This document shows positions 51,827 to 60,468 of a DNA stretch of 64,000 bases, piece by piece (positions within the stretch are counted from its first letter, which is position 1; every line of letters starts with the position of its first letter). Source of the DNA: DATMBF01 sp035559595 (GTDB lineage Bacteria; Bacteroidota; Ignavibacteria; UBA10030); NCBI GenBank assembly GCA_035559595.1, contig DATMBF010000008.1:89682-153681 (forward strand), written 5' to 3'. The position numbers and the translations under genes were made by a program. The notes below the pieces were generated by a model that made no database searches, had not been told where the DNA came from, and saw only the letters and a list, made by a program, of their open reading frames with translations.

Positions 51827-52056
51827 TGGTTACTTCCGAAGCGATTACGGAAACTCTCAGGAAAATCCGTCCCTATTTGCAGATTGACGGGGGGGATGTG
51901 GAACTCGTGCGCGTAACGGAGGACGGAATCGCGGAGGTGAGACTGACGGGGGCGTGTGTGAACTGCCCGATGTCGATCATGACGCTTCGCGCCGGAGTCG
52001 AACGGGCATTAATGATTGCCCACGAGGATATCAAGCGTGTTGAGCAGGTCAGGTAG
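51826..52056 (+). CDS. NifU C-terminal domain (Nfu-type) protein
   Basis: Stand-alone Nfu domain of 76 residues that can hold and pass on an Fe-S cluster. It contains YLQIDGGDVELV and the cluster ligands in GACVNCPMS (C-x-x-C), both signature elements. The ATG overlaps the mrp stop (TGATG). The next 104 bp up to the convergent FtsE-like gene hold no clear terminator. Confidence 0.92.
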   Translation: MVTSEAITETLRKIRPYLQIDGGDVELVRVTEDGIAEVRLTGACVNCPMSIMTLRAGVERALMIAHEDIKRVEQVR

Positions 52057-52160
52057 TCAAGAAGTTCGCGGTTCCGAGTTCATTCGAGGTGGTGTCCTCA
52101 CAGCCGACAGAGCCGGAGCTTCGCTGTAACACTACTATTCCATTCTTCACCGTCTTTCTC

Positions 52161-52859
52161 CTATCGTCGGTCCTTCTTCAATTCGACTTCGATCAATTTC
52201 CCATCTTTAAGCTGAACGATTCTCGCCGGGTATTTGCGGACGAGTTCGTAATTGTGTGTTGCCATCAACACGGCGGTTCCGCGCATATTGATCTTCATCA
52301 GTAATTCCATGATTTCTGCAGAGGACGCCGGATCGAGGTTGCCTGTGGGTTCGTCTGCAAGAAGAATGGGGGGAGAATTCACTAATGCCCGTGCGATAAC
52401 AACTCGCTGTTGCTCGCCGCCCGACAACTCATGCGGCATCTGGTTCCGCTTGTGACTTAACCCCACATCGGCCAAGGCAAGCAGGGTTCGTTTTTTGATT
52501 TCGCTGCGTGACCTGTTCGTTACGTAAAGCGCAAAGGCCACGTTTTCGTAAACATCTCTGTCTTCTAACAATTTGAAATCCTGGAAAACAATCCCCAGCT
52601 TCCTTCGAAGGTATGGTATATCTGCCGGAGTGATGTTCTTCGAGTCGTATCCCGCTACCTTGAGCTGGCCGGAATTCGGTCTCAAATCGAAATAGAGCAA
52701 CCGAAGCAACGAACTCTTCCCCGCGCCGGTCTGTCCCACAAGGTAAACGAACTCTCCATTCCCCAACGTGAAGTTCACTTTGTCCAGCACGAGCTGACCG
52801 TCAAAGGAAACGGAAACATCGTGGATCTCGATCGCGGTGCGTTCACTGATATCAGGCAT
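52161..52859 (-). CDS. ftsE: FtsE-like ABC transporter ATP-binding protein
   Basis: ABC ATPase of 232 residues from the ATG at 52859 (8-nt overlap with pdxA); the frame reaches 52901, but the extra 14 residues have no family match. Walker A GQTGAGKSS, Q-loop FQDFKLLEDRDVYENV, signature LSGGEQQRVVIARAL and Walker B ILLADEPTGNLD are all present, and FKLLEDRDVYENVAFAL is typical of FtsE, the partner of FtsX in cell division and amidase activation. The downstream gene is not ftsX, which must lie elsewhere or be absent. Assignment to FtsE rather than a LolD/MacB-like ATPase is likely but not certain. Confidence 0.8.
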   Translation of the reverse strand: MPDISERTAIEIHDVSVSFDGQLVLDKVNFTLGNGEFVYLVGQTGAGKSSLLRLLYFDLRPNSGQLKVAGYDSKNITPADIPYLRRKLGIVFQDFKLLEDRDVYENVAFALYVTNRSRSEIKKRTLLALADVGLSHKRNQMPHELSGGEQQRVVIARALVNSPPILLADEPTGNLDPASSAEIMELLMKINMRGTAVLMATHNYELVRKYPARIVQLKDGKLIEVELKKDRR

Positions 52860-53841
52860 CGTGCGACTTTGAGAATTGAACAGCAAGCTTGATGGCTTCA
52901 ATCATGCTGGAAATATCGGCTTTTCCCTTGCCCGCAATGTCGTGCGCAGTTCCGTGATCCGGTGACGTTCGGATGATACGGAGGCCGGCAGAGAAGTTCA
53001 CTGCCCGTCCCATCGACGTGAGCTTCAGCGGGATCAATCCCTGATCGTGGTACATCGCTAGTACTGCGTCATATTCCTTATGTTTCTGCTGACCAAAGAA
53101 CGCATCTGCGGGGAAAGGGCCCTCAGCATGTATTCCGCCCCTCTGAAGCTCGGTAATCGCAGGCGAGATCATTTCCTGTTCTTCGGTTCCAAGGTGGCCA
53201 TCTTCGCCTGCGTGGGGATTTACTCCAAGAACGGCAAGGCGCGGCGATCGAATCTTCAGGGTTCTTCTCAGTGCGTTGACGACAATATCGGCCTTCTCGA
53301 TAATCTTTTCTCTCGAAAGTGATCCCGCGACATTCTTGAGCGGTGTATGAATTGTGACGAGTCCGACGCGCATTGCCGGCGAGATCAACATCATCGCAAC
53401 GCGTTGAGAGCCGCTCAGGAGCGCGACCATTTCCGTCTGACCAGGAAAATCGTAGCCGGCCAGATGCAATGCCTTTTTCGATACCGGTGCGGTGACCATC
53501 GCCTGCGCTTGCCGTTTCACACACAGCTCAACGGCCTTTTCGATTGCCATGCCGGCATTCTTTCCACCTGCCCGGGTGACCTTGCCAAATTGAACATCCG
53601 GCCAAATTCCGTCTCCAACGTCAACGACCGGAACTCCTTTTGTCGTCAGAACGGGCAAACCGGATTTCGTTAAGGTGCCGCGGATCTTCAGAGCCCGACG
53701 CGTATGCTCAAAGACATTAAGGGGTCCGACAAGGAGAGGCTGGCATATCCTCTTGACGGTAGAGTGCAGCGCCGCTCTTATGGCAACCTCGGGGCCAATG
53801 CCGTTGAAATCGCCGATGGTGATCGCAATAACGGGCTTCAT
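52852..53841 (-). CDS. pdxA: 4-hydroxythreonine-4-phosphate dehydrogenase
   Basis: NAD-dependent enzyme of de novo pyridoxal 5'-phosphate synthesis, 329 residues. The N-terminal GDFNGIGPEVAIRA, TAPVSKKALHLAGYDFPGQTE, NPHAGEDGHLGTEE and AMYHDQGLIPLKL blocks carry the metal-binding histidines and substrate residues. The start overlaps the GWxTD gene by 4 nt, the end overlaps the FtsE-like start by 8 nt. No pdxJ is in the window. Confidence 0.95.
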   Translation of the reverse strand: MKPVIAITIGDFNGIGPEVAIRAALHSTVKRICQPLLVGPLNVFEHTRRALKIRGTLTKSGLPVLTTKGVPVVDVGDGIWPDVQFGKVTRAGGKNAGMAIEKAVELCVKRQAQAMVTAPVSKKALHLAGYDFPGQTEMVALLSGSQRVAMMLISPAMRVGLVTIHTPLKNVAGSLSREKIIEKADIVVNALRRTLKIRSPRLAVLGVNPHAGEDGHLGTEEQEMISPAITELQRGGIHAEGPFPADAFFGQQKHKEYDAVLAMYHDQGLIPLKLTSMGRAVNFSAGLRIIRTSPDHGTAHDIAGKGKADISSMIEAIKLAVQFSKSHDA

Positions 53842-55274
53842 AGCTCCTCGGTTTTCACGAGGATGAAGTTCCCGCTTCTGCCTCGATCGGCAAAGGTAAA
53901 CCGCCGGCCAATGTTGTCGTAGGTCCAGATTTCCAGCAGCGTGTTGTCGGTAGCCAGCACTCGATTCGTTCGGGAGGGAGGGCCAAACAGGATCATGATG
54001 CGCCCACGGTCGGTTTTGAATCCATCTTGATTCTTCAGTGATGAAAACTTTTCGATAGCTTTGTCGACACGCTGATAGTATTCTTCCATTACTTCATTAT
54101 AGACGCTTGTCGTGTCGGGGTCGTATTTCCGCCAGAAATTGACAAAAGCCCTTGCCATATTTCCGAACGAGCCGGACTGTATGGCTGTCATTTCGGAATC
54201 GCTGGCGATGTGTGAAAGGGCTTCAAGAGCAGTCTTGGGGTCACTCAACGAACGTGGGCGATTCGGCCATGCTATGCCAAAGTAGTATGTCTCTTCCTTT
54301 TTTGATGTCCCGGAAACAACCGTCAGGTGAATCTTGTATCGAGGCCATGGTATAAGTTTCTCGAGGGGGAGAGGGATAAAGAGAACTTTCCATCCCGTCG
54401 AGCCGTCCGTCGGTTCATAGAAGAAATCATTTCTTTCTATTTTAGGTTTCAAGTAACCATCGAGAAGCGTGAATTGACTTCCCTCAAGAGGTTGATTCTC
54501 GAACGCGCTGAGGATCAGATCTGTTTCTGAAAAGATTGTCAGGAGAGCAGTGGGATTGACGGCTTGACGGTCGGGTAATCTCTCGCGCGTGATGATCCAC
54601 CGAAGTGTGAGAGGGAGATTCGGTGAAGGAGGCTGTGCTTGAAGCGCAAATCCTCCCGACGAACCGAAGATTGCCGTTCCGCCAAGATTCTTTGGGATGA
54701 TCTTGGCCGGCCGAGATTGGTCATCTGAATACCTGATCTCCGCAAGAAATGGGAATGAGAGCTCAAAAGCATGTGGAAATGCATGTCTGGTCGACAACTC
54801 TCGATCGCGGTTGAGGAATGACCGGCCCGACTCACGGTCGTCTACGCGAAAAAGAATCGAGTACCGGCCGTCGGGAACGAGGAACGGAATCACGCCGACG
54901 ATATCGCTCAAATTCTCATCCGGCTGAGGGAGGGCGGTGCGGGGGATGTGAATCTGGCGGACTTCCCGCGCCACAGACTTCTTGTCCTGGTCGAGAAGCT
55001 CGACCAGAAGCTCTCCACGAGCTACGAAATTCTCCCCATTGCGGGCGGAAGGATCTTTGACGAAGACAAAAAAGGATTCCTTGAGCCGATAATGGATATG
55101 AACGAGGGCGAGACTTGTATCCGGGCCGAACGCCGGGATAGCCTCGAAGAAAACAAAACTCGATTGAGCTTGCGGTAACGGATCACTCTCCTGTGCCTGA
55201 ACGGCGATTGAGAGCAAAAGAAAAGCTCCTGCCAGAATACTATGCCAGCGCAAGGTCGTGAAGAATAGAAACAT
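53838..55274 (-). CDS. GWxTD-domain protein
   Basis: Exported protein of 478 residues, starting at the ATG at 55274, which opens a signal peptide (MFLFFTTLRWHSILAGAFLL, cleavage near VQAQ); the longer frame to 55637 lies inside glcD. Residues about 40-340 are beta-rich. The C-terminal 130 residues match the GWxTD domain: FVNFWRKYDPD, EEYYQRVDKAIEKF, TDRGRIMILFGPPSRTN, EIWTYDN and FTFADRGRSGNFILV. The name-giving tryptophan is Phe here (GFKTD). The domain is widespread in Bacteroidota, Acidobacteriota and relatives and has no known function. The start overlaps the glcD end by 35 nt. Confidence 0.83.
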   Translation of the reverse strand: MFLFFTTLRWHSILAGAFLLLSIAVQAQESDPLPQAQSSFVFFEAIPAFGPDTSLALVHIHYRLKESFFVFVKDPSARNGENFVARGELLVELLDQDKKSVAREVRQIHIPRTALPQPDENLSDIVGVIPFLVPDGRYSILFRVDDRESGRSFLNRDRELSTRHAFPHAFELSFPFLAEIRYSDDQSRPAKIIPKNLGGTAIFGSSGGFALQAQPPSPNLPLTLRWIITRERLPDRQAVNPTALLTIFSETDLILSAFENQPLEGSQFTLLDGYLKPKIERNDFFYEPTDGSTGWKVLFIPLPLEKLIPWPRYKIHLTVVSGTSKKEETYYFGIAWPNRPRSLSDPKTALEALSHIASDSEMTAIQSGSFGNMARAFVNFWRKYDPDTTSVYNEVMEEYYQRVDKAIEKFSSLKNQDGFKTDRGRIMILFGPPSRTNRVLATDNTLLEIWTYDNIGRRFTFADRGRSGNFILVKTEEL

Positions 55275-56787
55275 TTTGGGGTCCAATGATTTTTCCAGGG
55301 TTGAGAATATTCCGTGGATCGAACGCGTTCTTGATTGCTCCGAAAAGGCTATAGATGTCCGATCCGTACAGTCTCTCCAGAAACGGCGTTCTGACAAAGC
55401 CGTCACCGTGCTCGCCCGAAAGTGTCCCGCCAAGCTGAACAGCAAGCTCGTTGATTTCATTGGCGATAAGGTCGATGGCGCGATAGTGATCAAGATTGTG
55501 AAGATCGACAAAAGGGGCACAATGGATATTTCCTGCGCCGGCATGTCCGTACAGCGAGTATTCAATACCGTGATTCTGGAGGATCTTTCGCAATCCTCGT
55601 ACATATTCGGCAAAGCGGGGAAGAGGGACGGTGACATCTTCGATAAAACTCGCTTTGTTGGTTCCTTGTTTGAGATTCATTGATTCGCTGACGCTTTCGC
55701 GGAGGTTCCAAAGGTTTGATCGTTGATTCTCCGTTCCGAGCATTGTCATCCGCTTTGGCCGAAGGGGGAGAAGGAGTTGTTGAAGATCGGTAAGGCGACT
55801 CTTGACTTCGTCTTCCGACTCACCTTCAAACTCATAATAGAGCATGGTTTCAGCAGACGCATCGACCAACGGATTATCACCACCGAAGAGGAAGTATGTT
55901 CTATCCAGAAGCTCGATGGCGGCCGGTGAGGTCGAAAGTCCCGCAACGGTAGCGTCAACTGTCGTTTCGTAATCGTTGAAGTAGACCAGAAGGCCTCCTT
56001 CGGCTTTTGGCCGAGGTTGCACCTTCAGCGTTGCCTCAAGGACGACAGCGAGTGTTCCTTCGGACCCCACAATCAGTTTTCTGAAGTCCGGTGGGTCAGT
56101 CTTGACAACATCGTAGACATTATACCCTGAAGAGTTCTTTTGAACTTTTGGCCAACGGCGGTCGATTTGAGCTTTCATTTCCTTCAAGCGTAAAACGACC
56201 TCTTCCATGGCGGTGCGAAAGAACGGGGACGAAACGTTGCCAGTTGACTGTGGCTCACCGATGGTCACCTCATCTCCGTTAGAAAGCACAACGCGTAAGG
56301 ACTGAATATGGTCTTTCGTCGCGCCGTACTTGAGTCCGTGAGCTCCCGCTGCATTCGTTCCAATCATTCCGCCGATGGTGCAATGAGCAGCACTAGCGGG
56401 ATCAATAGGGAAGTGAAGGTTATCGGAAGCGAGCACGTTGTTCAAGGAGTTCAGAACAATGCCTGGATGAACCGTGACGCTATGCTCTGTCCTACGGATG
56501 ATTGAATTCATGAAAGGGAGGAAGTCGAGGATGATACCCATTCCGACCGCCTGCCCGGCAAGTCCCGTGCCGCCACCACGCGGAATGACGGCAATGTTTG
56601 CTTCCGAAGCGAATCGGACGACGTTCCGCACATCCTCAGCATGTTTTGGCCAGACAACGCAAACGGGAGTGATGCGATACCAGCAGGCCGCTGTACTATA
56701 TTTTAGACGAGTGTTCTCGTCAAAGAAACACTCTCCGTCAACAAGCGAAGAGAGCTCGGTGGCTACAGAGTGGTAGGTCTGAAGCAT
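55240..56787 (-). CDS. glcD: FAD-linked oxidase, GlcD/D-lactate dehydrogenase type
   Basis: Flavoprotein of 515 residues oxidising glycolate, D-lactate or another 2-hydroxy acid. The N-terminal FAD domain has VIPRGGGTGLAGQAVG, GGMIGTNAAGAHGLKYG and SEGTLAVVLEATLKV; the C-terminal FAD-oxidase domain has YGHAGAGNIHCAP, LGGTLSGEHGDGFVRTPFLE and AFDPRNILNPGKI. The Fe-S/CCG domains that are often fused in bacterial D-lactate dehydrogenases are lacking, and no glcE or glcF gene is adjacent. A promoter-like element lies just upstream. It leads the GWxTD-pdxA-ftsE unit. Confidence 0.88.
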   Translation of the reverse strand: MLQTYHSVATELSSLVDGECFFDENTRLKYSTAACWYRITPVCVVWPKHAEDVRNVVRFASEANIAVIPRGGGTGLAGQAVGMGIILDFLPFMNSIIRRTEHSVTVHPGIVLNSLNNVLASDNLHFPIDPASAAHCTIGGMIGTNAAGAHGLKYGATKDHIQSLRVVLSNGDEVTIGEPQSTGNVSSPFFRTAMEEVVLRLKEMKAQIDRRWPKVQKNSSGYNVYDVVKTDPPDFRKLIVGSEGTLAVVLEATLKVQPRPKAEGGLLVYFNDYETTVDATVAGLSTSPAAIELLDRTYFLFGGDNPLVDASAETMLYYEFEGESEDEVKSRLTDLQQLLLPLRPKRMTMLGTENQRSNLWNLRESVSESMNLKQGTNKASFIEDVTVPLPRFAEYVRGLRKILQNHGIEYSLYGHAGAGNIHCAPFVDLHNLDHYRAIDLIANEINELAVQLGGTLSGEHGDGFVRTPFLERLYGSDIYSLFGAIKNAFDPRNILNPGKIIGPQNVSILHDLALA

Positions 56788-56810
56788 GAAAGGAAATCGT
56801 TTTTCGAAGT

Positions 56811-56842
56811 CAAGATAGTGAGAATGGCAGGGAAATGCAAAA
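56811..56842 (-). promoter_or_regulatory. Bacteroidota-type promoter of glcD
   Basis: Minus-strand TTTTG (56842-56838), exactly 20 nt, TATCTTG (56817-56811). It lies 23 bp before the glcD ATG in the spacer after pepA. This is the best match of the set. Confidence 0.55.
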
Positions 56843-56856
56843 TCCGTTCAGTTCTC

Positions 56857-58338
56857 TTACTTCCAGTGTTTCAGGAATTCTGCCAACAAACGAACTCCAA
56901 CACCGGATGCACCTTTCTGTGTATAATCACCGTTCTCTTCGAGCATTGCCGTTCCAGCGATGTCGAGGTGGGCCCATTTATAATTGCCGATGAATTTCTT
57001 CAGAAACCATCCCGCGGTGATTGCGCCGGCCCAACGTCCTCCTGTGTTCTTCACGTCTGCAACATCGCTCTTGATCAATCGCTCATACTCGTCAAACAGG
57101 GGAAGCTCCCACACGCGCTCATACGTTGCCTCTCCCGCTGCTTTGAGCTTCGCCATCAGCGCTTCATCGTTGCCCATCATTCCGGTCGCAACATGACCAA
57201 GGGCGACAACGCAGGCACCGGTCAGTGTGGCAAGGTCGATCACCGCTGCGGGCTTGTAACGTTCTGCATAACCGAGGGCGTCGGCAAGAATGAGCCGACC
57301 TTCGGCATCGGTGTTGTCGACTTCCGATGTCTTGCCATTGAAGTGGCGGATGATGTCTCCCGGTCTGGTCGCAGAGCCGCTTGGCATGTTCTCCACGGCA
57401 GGAACAAGTCCTACAACATGCACCGCCAACTTCAATCGCGCAACGGCCTCCATTGCTCCGATGACCGCTGCGGCACCAGACATATCCATTTTCATCTCTG
57501 CCATATTTGCCGATGGTTTGATGGAAATCCCGCCGGTGTCAAACGTCACTCCCTTTCCAACCAGAACGACAGGCGGCTTGGACTTCGGTCCGTATTCCAT
57601 AATGATGAACCGAGGGGGGCGTGCACTTCCCTGACAAACTCCTATGACTCCGCCCATTCCGCTTCTGGCGATTTCTTTTTCCTTCAACACTGCAACTCGA
57701 AATCCCCACTTCTTGCCGGATTTCTGGGCGGCTCGTGCAAGTGTTTCGGGATAAATCTCGTTTCCCGGAGCGTTTGCGAGGTCTCGCGCGGCTACGGTTG
57801 CTTCCGACACCACCTGGGCTTCATCAACAGCACGTGGCCCAATCTTTCCAACTTTCGCATCGGTTGAGCTGAGGACGATTGACTCGACTTTTCCTTCATC
57901 TTCTTTCTTGCTCATATATTTGTCGAATCGATAAAGGCTGAGATAGGCACCCTCGGCAAAGGCTTTCACGGAGTCATGGAGATCCTTCTCCAGTTCAGGA
58001 AGGGCAAGGGCAATGGACTTTGCTCTCAATTGACGGGCCTTCTTTGCCGCTGCAGCTGCAGCACGACGGTAGGTTTCTGTGGAGATCTTTTTTCGTTCTC
58101 CGAGTCCGATTAACAGCACTCTCTTTGCCTTTGCAGCTTTGTCAAGGTAAACCACCGTGGTTTCCTTGAGTTGTCCTCGGAAATCTCCTGCATCAAGAAC
58201 AGGCTGGAGAGCGCCGTGAAAAAGTTTATTGTGTGATGCCATGACCTCACTGAACTGATCCCGATCCTCGGGAACAAAGAGCGCCACAAGGTCGGTGCGA
58301 ACAGCATTCGGTCTGGATTGCAGAAAAGTCAGCTTCAT
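56857..58338 (-). CDS. pepA: Leucyl aminopeptidase (M17)
   Basis: Cytosolic dizinc aminopeptidase, 493 residues from the ATG at 58338, preceded by GAGG; an open frame of 62 more codons upstream has no family match and lies in nrnA. The N-terminal 170 residues are the variable domain. The catalytic domain shows VLVGKGVTFDTGGISIKPS (metal-site Lys and Asp), AEMKMDMSGAAAVIG, and the M17 signature NTDAEGRLILADAL, followed by the conserved HVATGMMGN. It lies 7 bp behind nrnA, so the pair is co-transcribed. Confidence 0.95.
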   Translation of the reverse strand: MKLTFLQSRPNAVRTDLVALFVPEDRDQFSEVMASHNKLFHGALQPVLDAGDFRGQLKETTVVYLDKAAKAKRVLLIGLGERKKISTETYRRAAAAAAKKARQLRAKSIALALPELEKDLHDSVKAFAEGAYLSLYRFDKYMSKKEDEGKVESIVLSSTDAKVGKIGPRAVDEAQVVSEATVAARDLANAPGNEIYPETLARAAQKSGKKWGFRVAVLKEKEIARSGMGGVIGVCQGSARPPRFIIMEYGPKSKPPVVLVGKGVTFDTGGISIKPSANMAEMKMDMSGAAAVIGAMEAVARLKLAVHVVGLVPAVENMPSGSATRPGDIIRHFNGKTSEVDNTDAEGRLILADALGYAERYKPAAVIDLATLTGACVVALGHVATGMMGNDEALMAKLKAAGEATYERVWELPLFDEYERLIKSDVADVKNTGGRWAGAITAGWFLKKFIGNYKWAHLDIAGTAMLEENGDYTQKGASGVGVRLLAEFLKHWK

Positions 58339-58345
58339 AGGTTCC

Positions 58346-59350
58346 TCACGTCGGAAGATAATGTTTGGCTCGTTCGAAGAGTTTCTGCGCAGTTTCATGG
58401 ATTGTGCCGTTGGCGATCCGCGCTCCTGCCGCGTTTTTGTGTCCGTTTCCGCCAAACTCCTTCGCGAGGGAATTGATGGGAATGTCGCCTTTGGAACGGA
58501 AACTAATCTTGATTCCCTCGGCAAGTTCGGTAATCATAAGGCCGATCTCCACACCGCGGATGCTCAATGTGTAATTGATGAAATTCTCCGTATCAGCTTC
58601 GGATGTGCCGGTCGACTGAAACATCTCTCGCGTGACACGCAACAGCGCAACGCGGCCGCTGTGAGCTGTTTGGAGTGTGGAGAGAACCTTTCCAAGAAGT
58701 TGTACCCGACCGACCGTGCTTTGCTCGTGAACCAGCTGATAAGAACGGACGGGGTCGGCACCGCATTCGATGAGATGTGCCACGATTCGGTGAAGTTCAG
58801 CCGTCGTTTTCGGGAATCGGAAAGAGCCTGTGTCAGTCATAATAGCCACATAAAGTGCCGTCGCCGCTTCTGGGGGGAGATTGTCCCAACCGAAATGAAC
58901 AAGAAGATGATACACGATTTGCCCGGTTGCTGCGGATTCCTCGTCCATGATACTCAGATGCGCGAATTGCTCTTTGTCCAGATGGTGGTCAATACAAACG
59001 ATCCTCCCGTTGCTGTTGCGGACGAAGGGCTCAAGACTCGCAAGTCGACTCAGTTGATTGGCGTCGAGGATACATATGACTTCAGCGTTTTCGATGATTG
59101 AAGAATGGCGCCCGGTCTCGAATTGAGTGAGGGGAATGCTGGCTTGAAGGAACGCATAGTTGGGAGGAACCGGGTCATGGTTCAGAATGGTGACATTCTT
59201 GTTTCGGGAGCGGAGATAGGCGGCAAGAGCAACTTCACTGCCGATCCCGTCTCCATCAGGATTGAGGTGGGTCGTCAGCACAAACCGGTGATACCGGTCG
59301 ACGAGATGCTTGAACCTGTCAAACTGAGCTTTCAGTGAATGATCTACCAT
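58346..59350 (-). CDS. nrnA: DHH phosphoesterase, NrnA-like oligoribonuclease/pAp phosphatase
   Basis: Cytoplasmic phosphoesterase of 334 residues that degrades short RNA (nanoRNA) and often 3'-phosphoadenosine 5'-phosphate. Metal motifs: THLNPDGDGIGS (N-terminal), ILDAN, IDHHLD (the DHH motif) and TDTGSFRF; the C-terminal DHHA1 domain has GGNGHKNAAGARI, which binds substrate. Cyclic-di-AMP hydrolase activity is found in related proteins, so that is an alternative. It is upstream of pepA. Confidence 0.9.
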   Translation of the reverse strand: MVDHSLKAQFDRFKHLVDRYHRFVLTTHLNPDGDGIGSEVALAAYLRSRNKNVTILNHDPVPPNYAFLQASIPLTQFETGRHSSIIENAEVICILDANQLSRLASLEPFVRNSNGRIVCIDHHLDKEQFAHLSIMDEESAATGQIVYHLLVHFGWDNLPPEAATALYVAIMTDTGSFRFPKTTAELHRIVAHLIECGADPVRSYQLVHEQSTVGRVQLLGKVLSTLQTAHSGRVALLRVTREMFQSTGTSEADTENFINYTLSIRGVEIGLMITELAEGIKISFRSKGDIPINSLAKEFGGNGHKNAAGARIANGTIHETAQKLFERAKHYLPT

Positions 59351-59358
59351 GCCGATAC

Positions 59359-59391
59359 AAAAAAAGGTGTGATCAGATTGACCACACCTTT
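59359..59391 (-). terminator. Rho-independent terminator downstream of korB
   Basis: On the minus strand AAGGTGTG and CACACCTT pair around an 11- to 12-nt loop and run into TTTTTTTG. It lies between korB and the nrnA start. Confidence 0.85.
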
Positions 59392-59413
59392 CCGTCTTGT
59401 TGAAGCGACGAAA

Positions 59414-60466
59414 TTACTGAACGACCCACGTGTCTCCCGAGTGCAACAGTTTCTTCATATCACCCTCGCCTCGCTTCTCTTTTGCGAAAGCGATCTGTCG
59501 CTCCATTTCCATTTCATACACTGGCCGTAGAGTGGCGAGGAAGATACCGATTGGTCGCGGGAGGTTGGGTTTGTACGTCATGTCGGCCAAAATGAATGAC
59601 AGCGTGGTATCTTGTTCGTTGTGAACCAGCAAATCATTGACCGAGTACCTGCCGTCCTTCAGCGACACAACCTCGGGTGAGAAACCGTTCAATCGAATGC
59701 CCTTGTCGCGTTCTTTCCCAAAGACCAATGGTTTACCATGCTCGAGGAACACGACGCTCTCATCCTTGGTGTCTTTTTCCGTGAATTGGAAGAATGCGCC
59801 GTCATTGAAGACGTTGCAATTCTGATAGATTTCGACGAACGCAGTCCCTTTGTGGTCGGCAGCTCGTTTCAGAATCGTTTGCATGTGTTTTGGATCCCGA
59901 TCCATTGTTCTCGCAACGAACGTCGCGCTCGAACCGAGTGCGAGAGCGGCAGGATTGAACGGATAATCAAGCGATCCGTAAGGGGTGGATTTTGTGATCT
60001 TGCCCTTCTCCGACGTGGGAGAGTATTGACCTTTCGTCAATCCATAAATCTGGTTGTTGAAGAGGAGAATCTTTACATCGAGGTTGCGGCGGAGGAGGTG
60101 GATCAAATGATTGCCACCAATGCTCAAACCATCCCCATCTCCAGTCACAACCCACACGGAAAGATCGGGCCTTGCCATCTTCACGCCCGATGCGATTGCC
60201 GTCGCTCTGCCGTGAATGCCGTGGAATCCATAGGTGTTCATGTAGTAGGGAAACCGGCTTGAGCAACCGATACCGGAAATAAAGACCATCTTGTGTCGTG
60301 GGATGCCAAGGTCGGGCATCACCCGTTGGGTCTGGGCGAGGATTGAATAGTCGCCGCAGCCGGGGCACCAGCGGACATCCTGATCGCTCTGGAAGTCCTT
60401 CGCCGAGTACTTTTGTGGCTCAGCTTTGGCTGTCTGTTCGATAATCTCTTGTACGAGGGTATTCAT
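59414..60466 (-). CDS. korB: 2-oxoacid:ferredoxin oxidoreductase, beta subunit
   Basis: Thiamine-diphosphate and Fe-S subunit of a 2-oxoacid (probably 2-oxoglutarate) ferredoxin oxidoreductase, 350 residues. The cluster cysteines appear in RWCPGCGDYS and GIGCSSRFPYY, with a further Cys in YQNCNVFND. The TPP-binding motif is VTGDGDGLSIGGNHLIHLLRRN, followed by NNQIYGLTKGQYSPTS. It is 2 bp downstream of korA. Oxoglutarate is preferred on the basis of the two-subunit form and its similarity pattern, but a pyruvate or branched-chain substrate cannot be excluded. Confidence 0.92.
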   Translation of the reverse strand: MNTLVQEIIEQTAKAEPQKYSAKDFQSDQDVRWCPGCGDYSILAQTQRVMPDLGIPRHKMVFISGIGCSSRFPYYMNTYGFHGIHGRATAIASGVKMARPDLSVWVVTGDGDGLSIGGNHLIHLLRRNLDVKILLFNNQIYGLTKGQYSPTSEKGKITKSTPYGSLDYPFNPAALALGSSATFVARTMDRDPKHMQTILKRAADHKGTAFVEIYQNCNVFNDGAFFQFTEKDTKDESVVFLEHGKPLVFGKERDKGIRLNGFSPEVVSLKDGRYSVNDLLVHNEQDTTLSFILADMTYKPNLPRPIGIFLATLRPVYEMEMERQIAFAKEKRGEGDMKKLLHSGDTWVVQ

Positions 60467-60468
60467 AA

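Noticed and set aside
53838..55637. 599-codon version of the GWxTD frame
   Set aside because: The first 121 codons are a shadow of glcD; the signal peptide begins at 55274.
56770..57867. 365-codon plus-strand frame
   Set aside because: Antisense of pepA with its M17 signature on the minus strand; composition is typical of a shadow frame.
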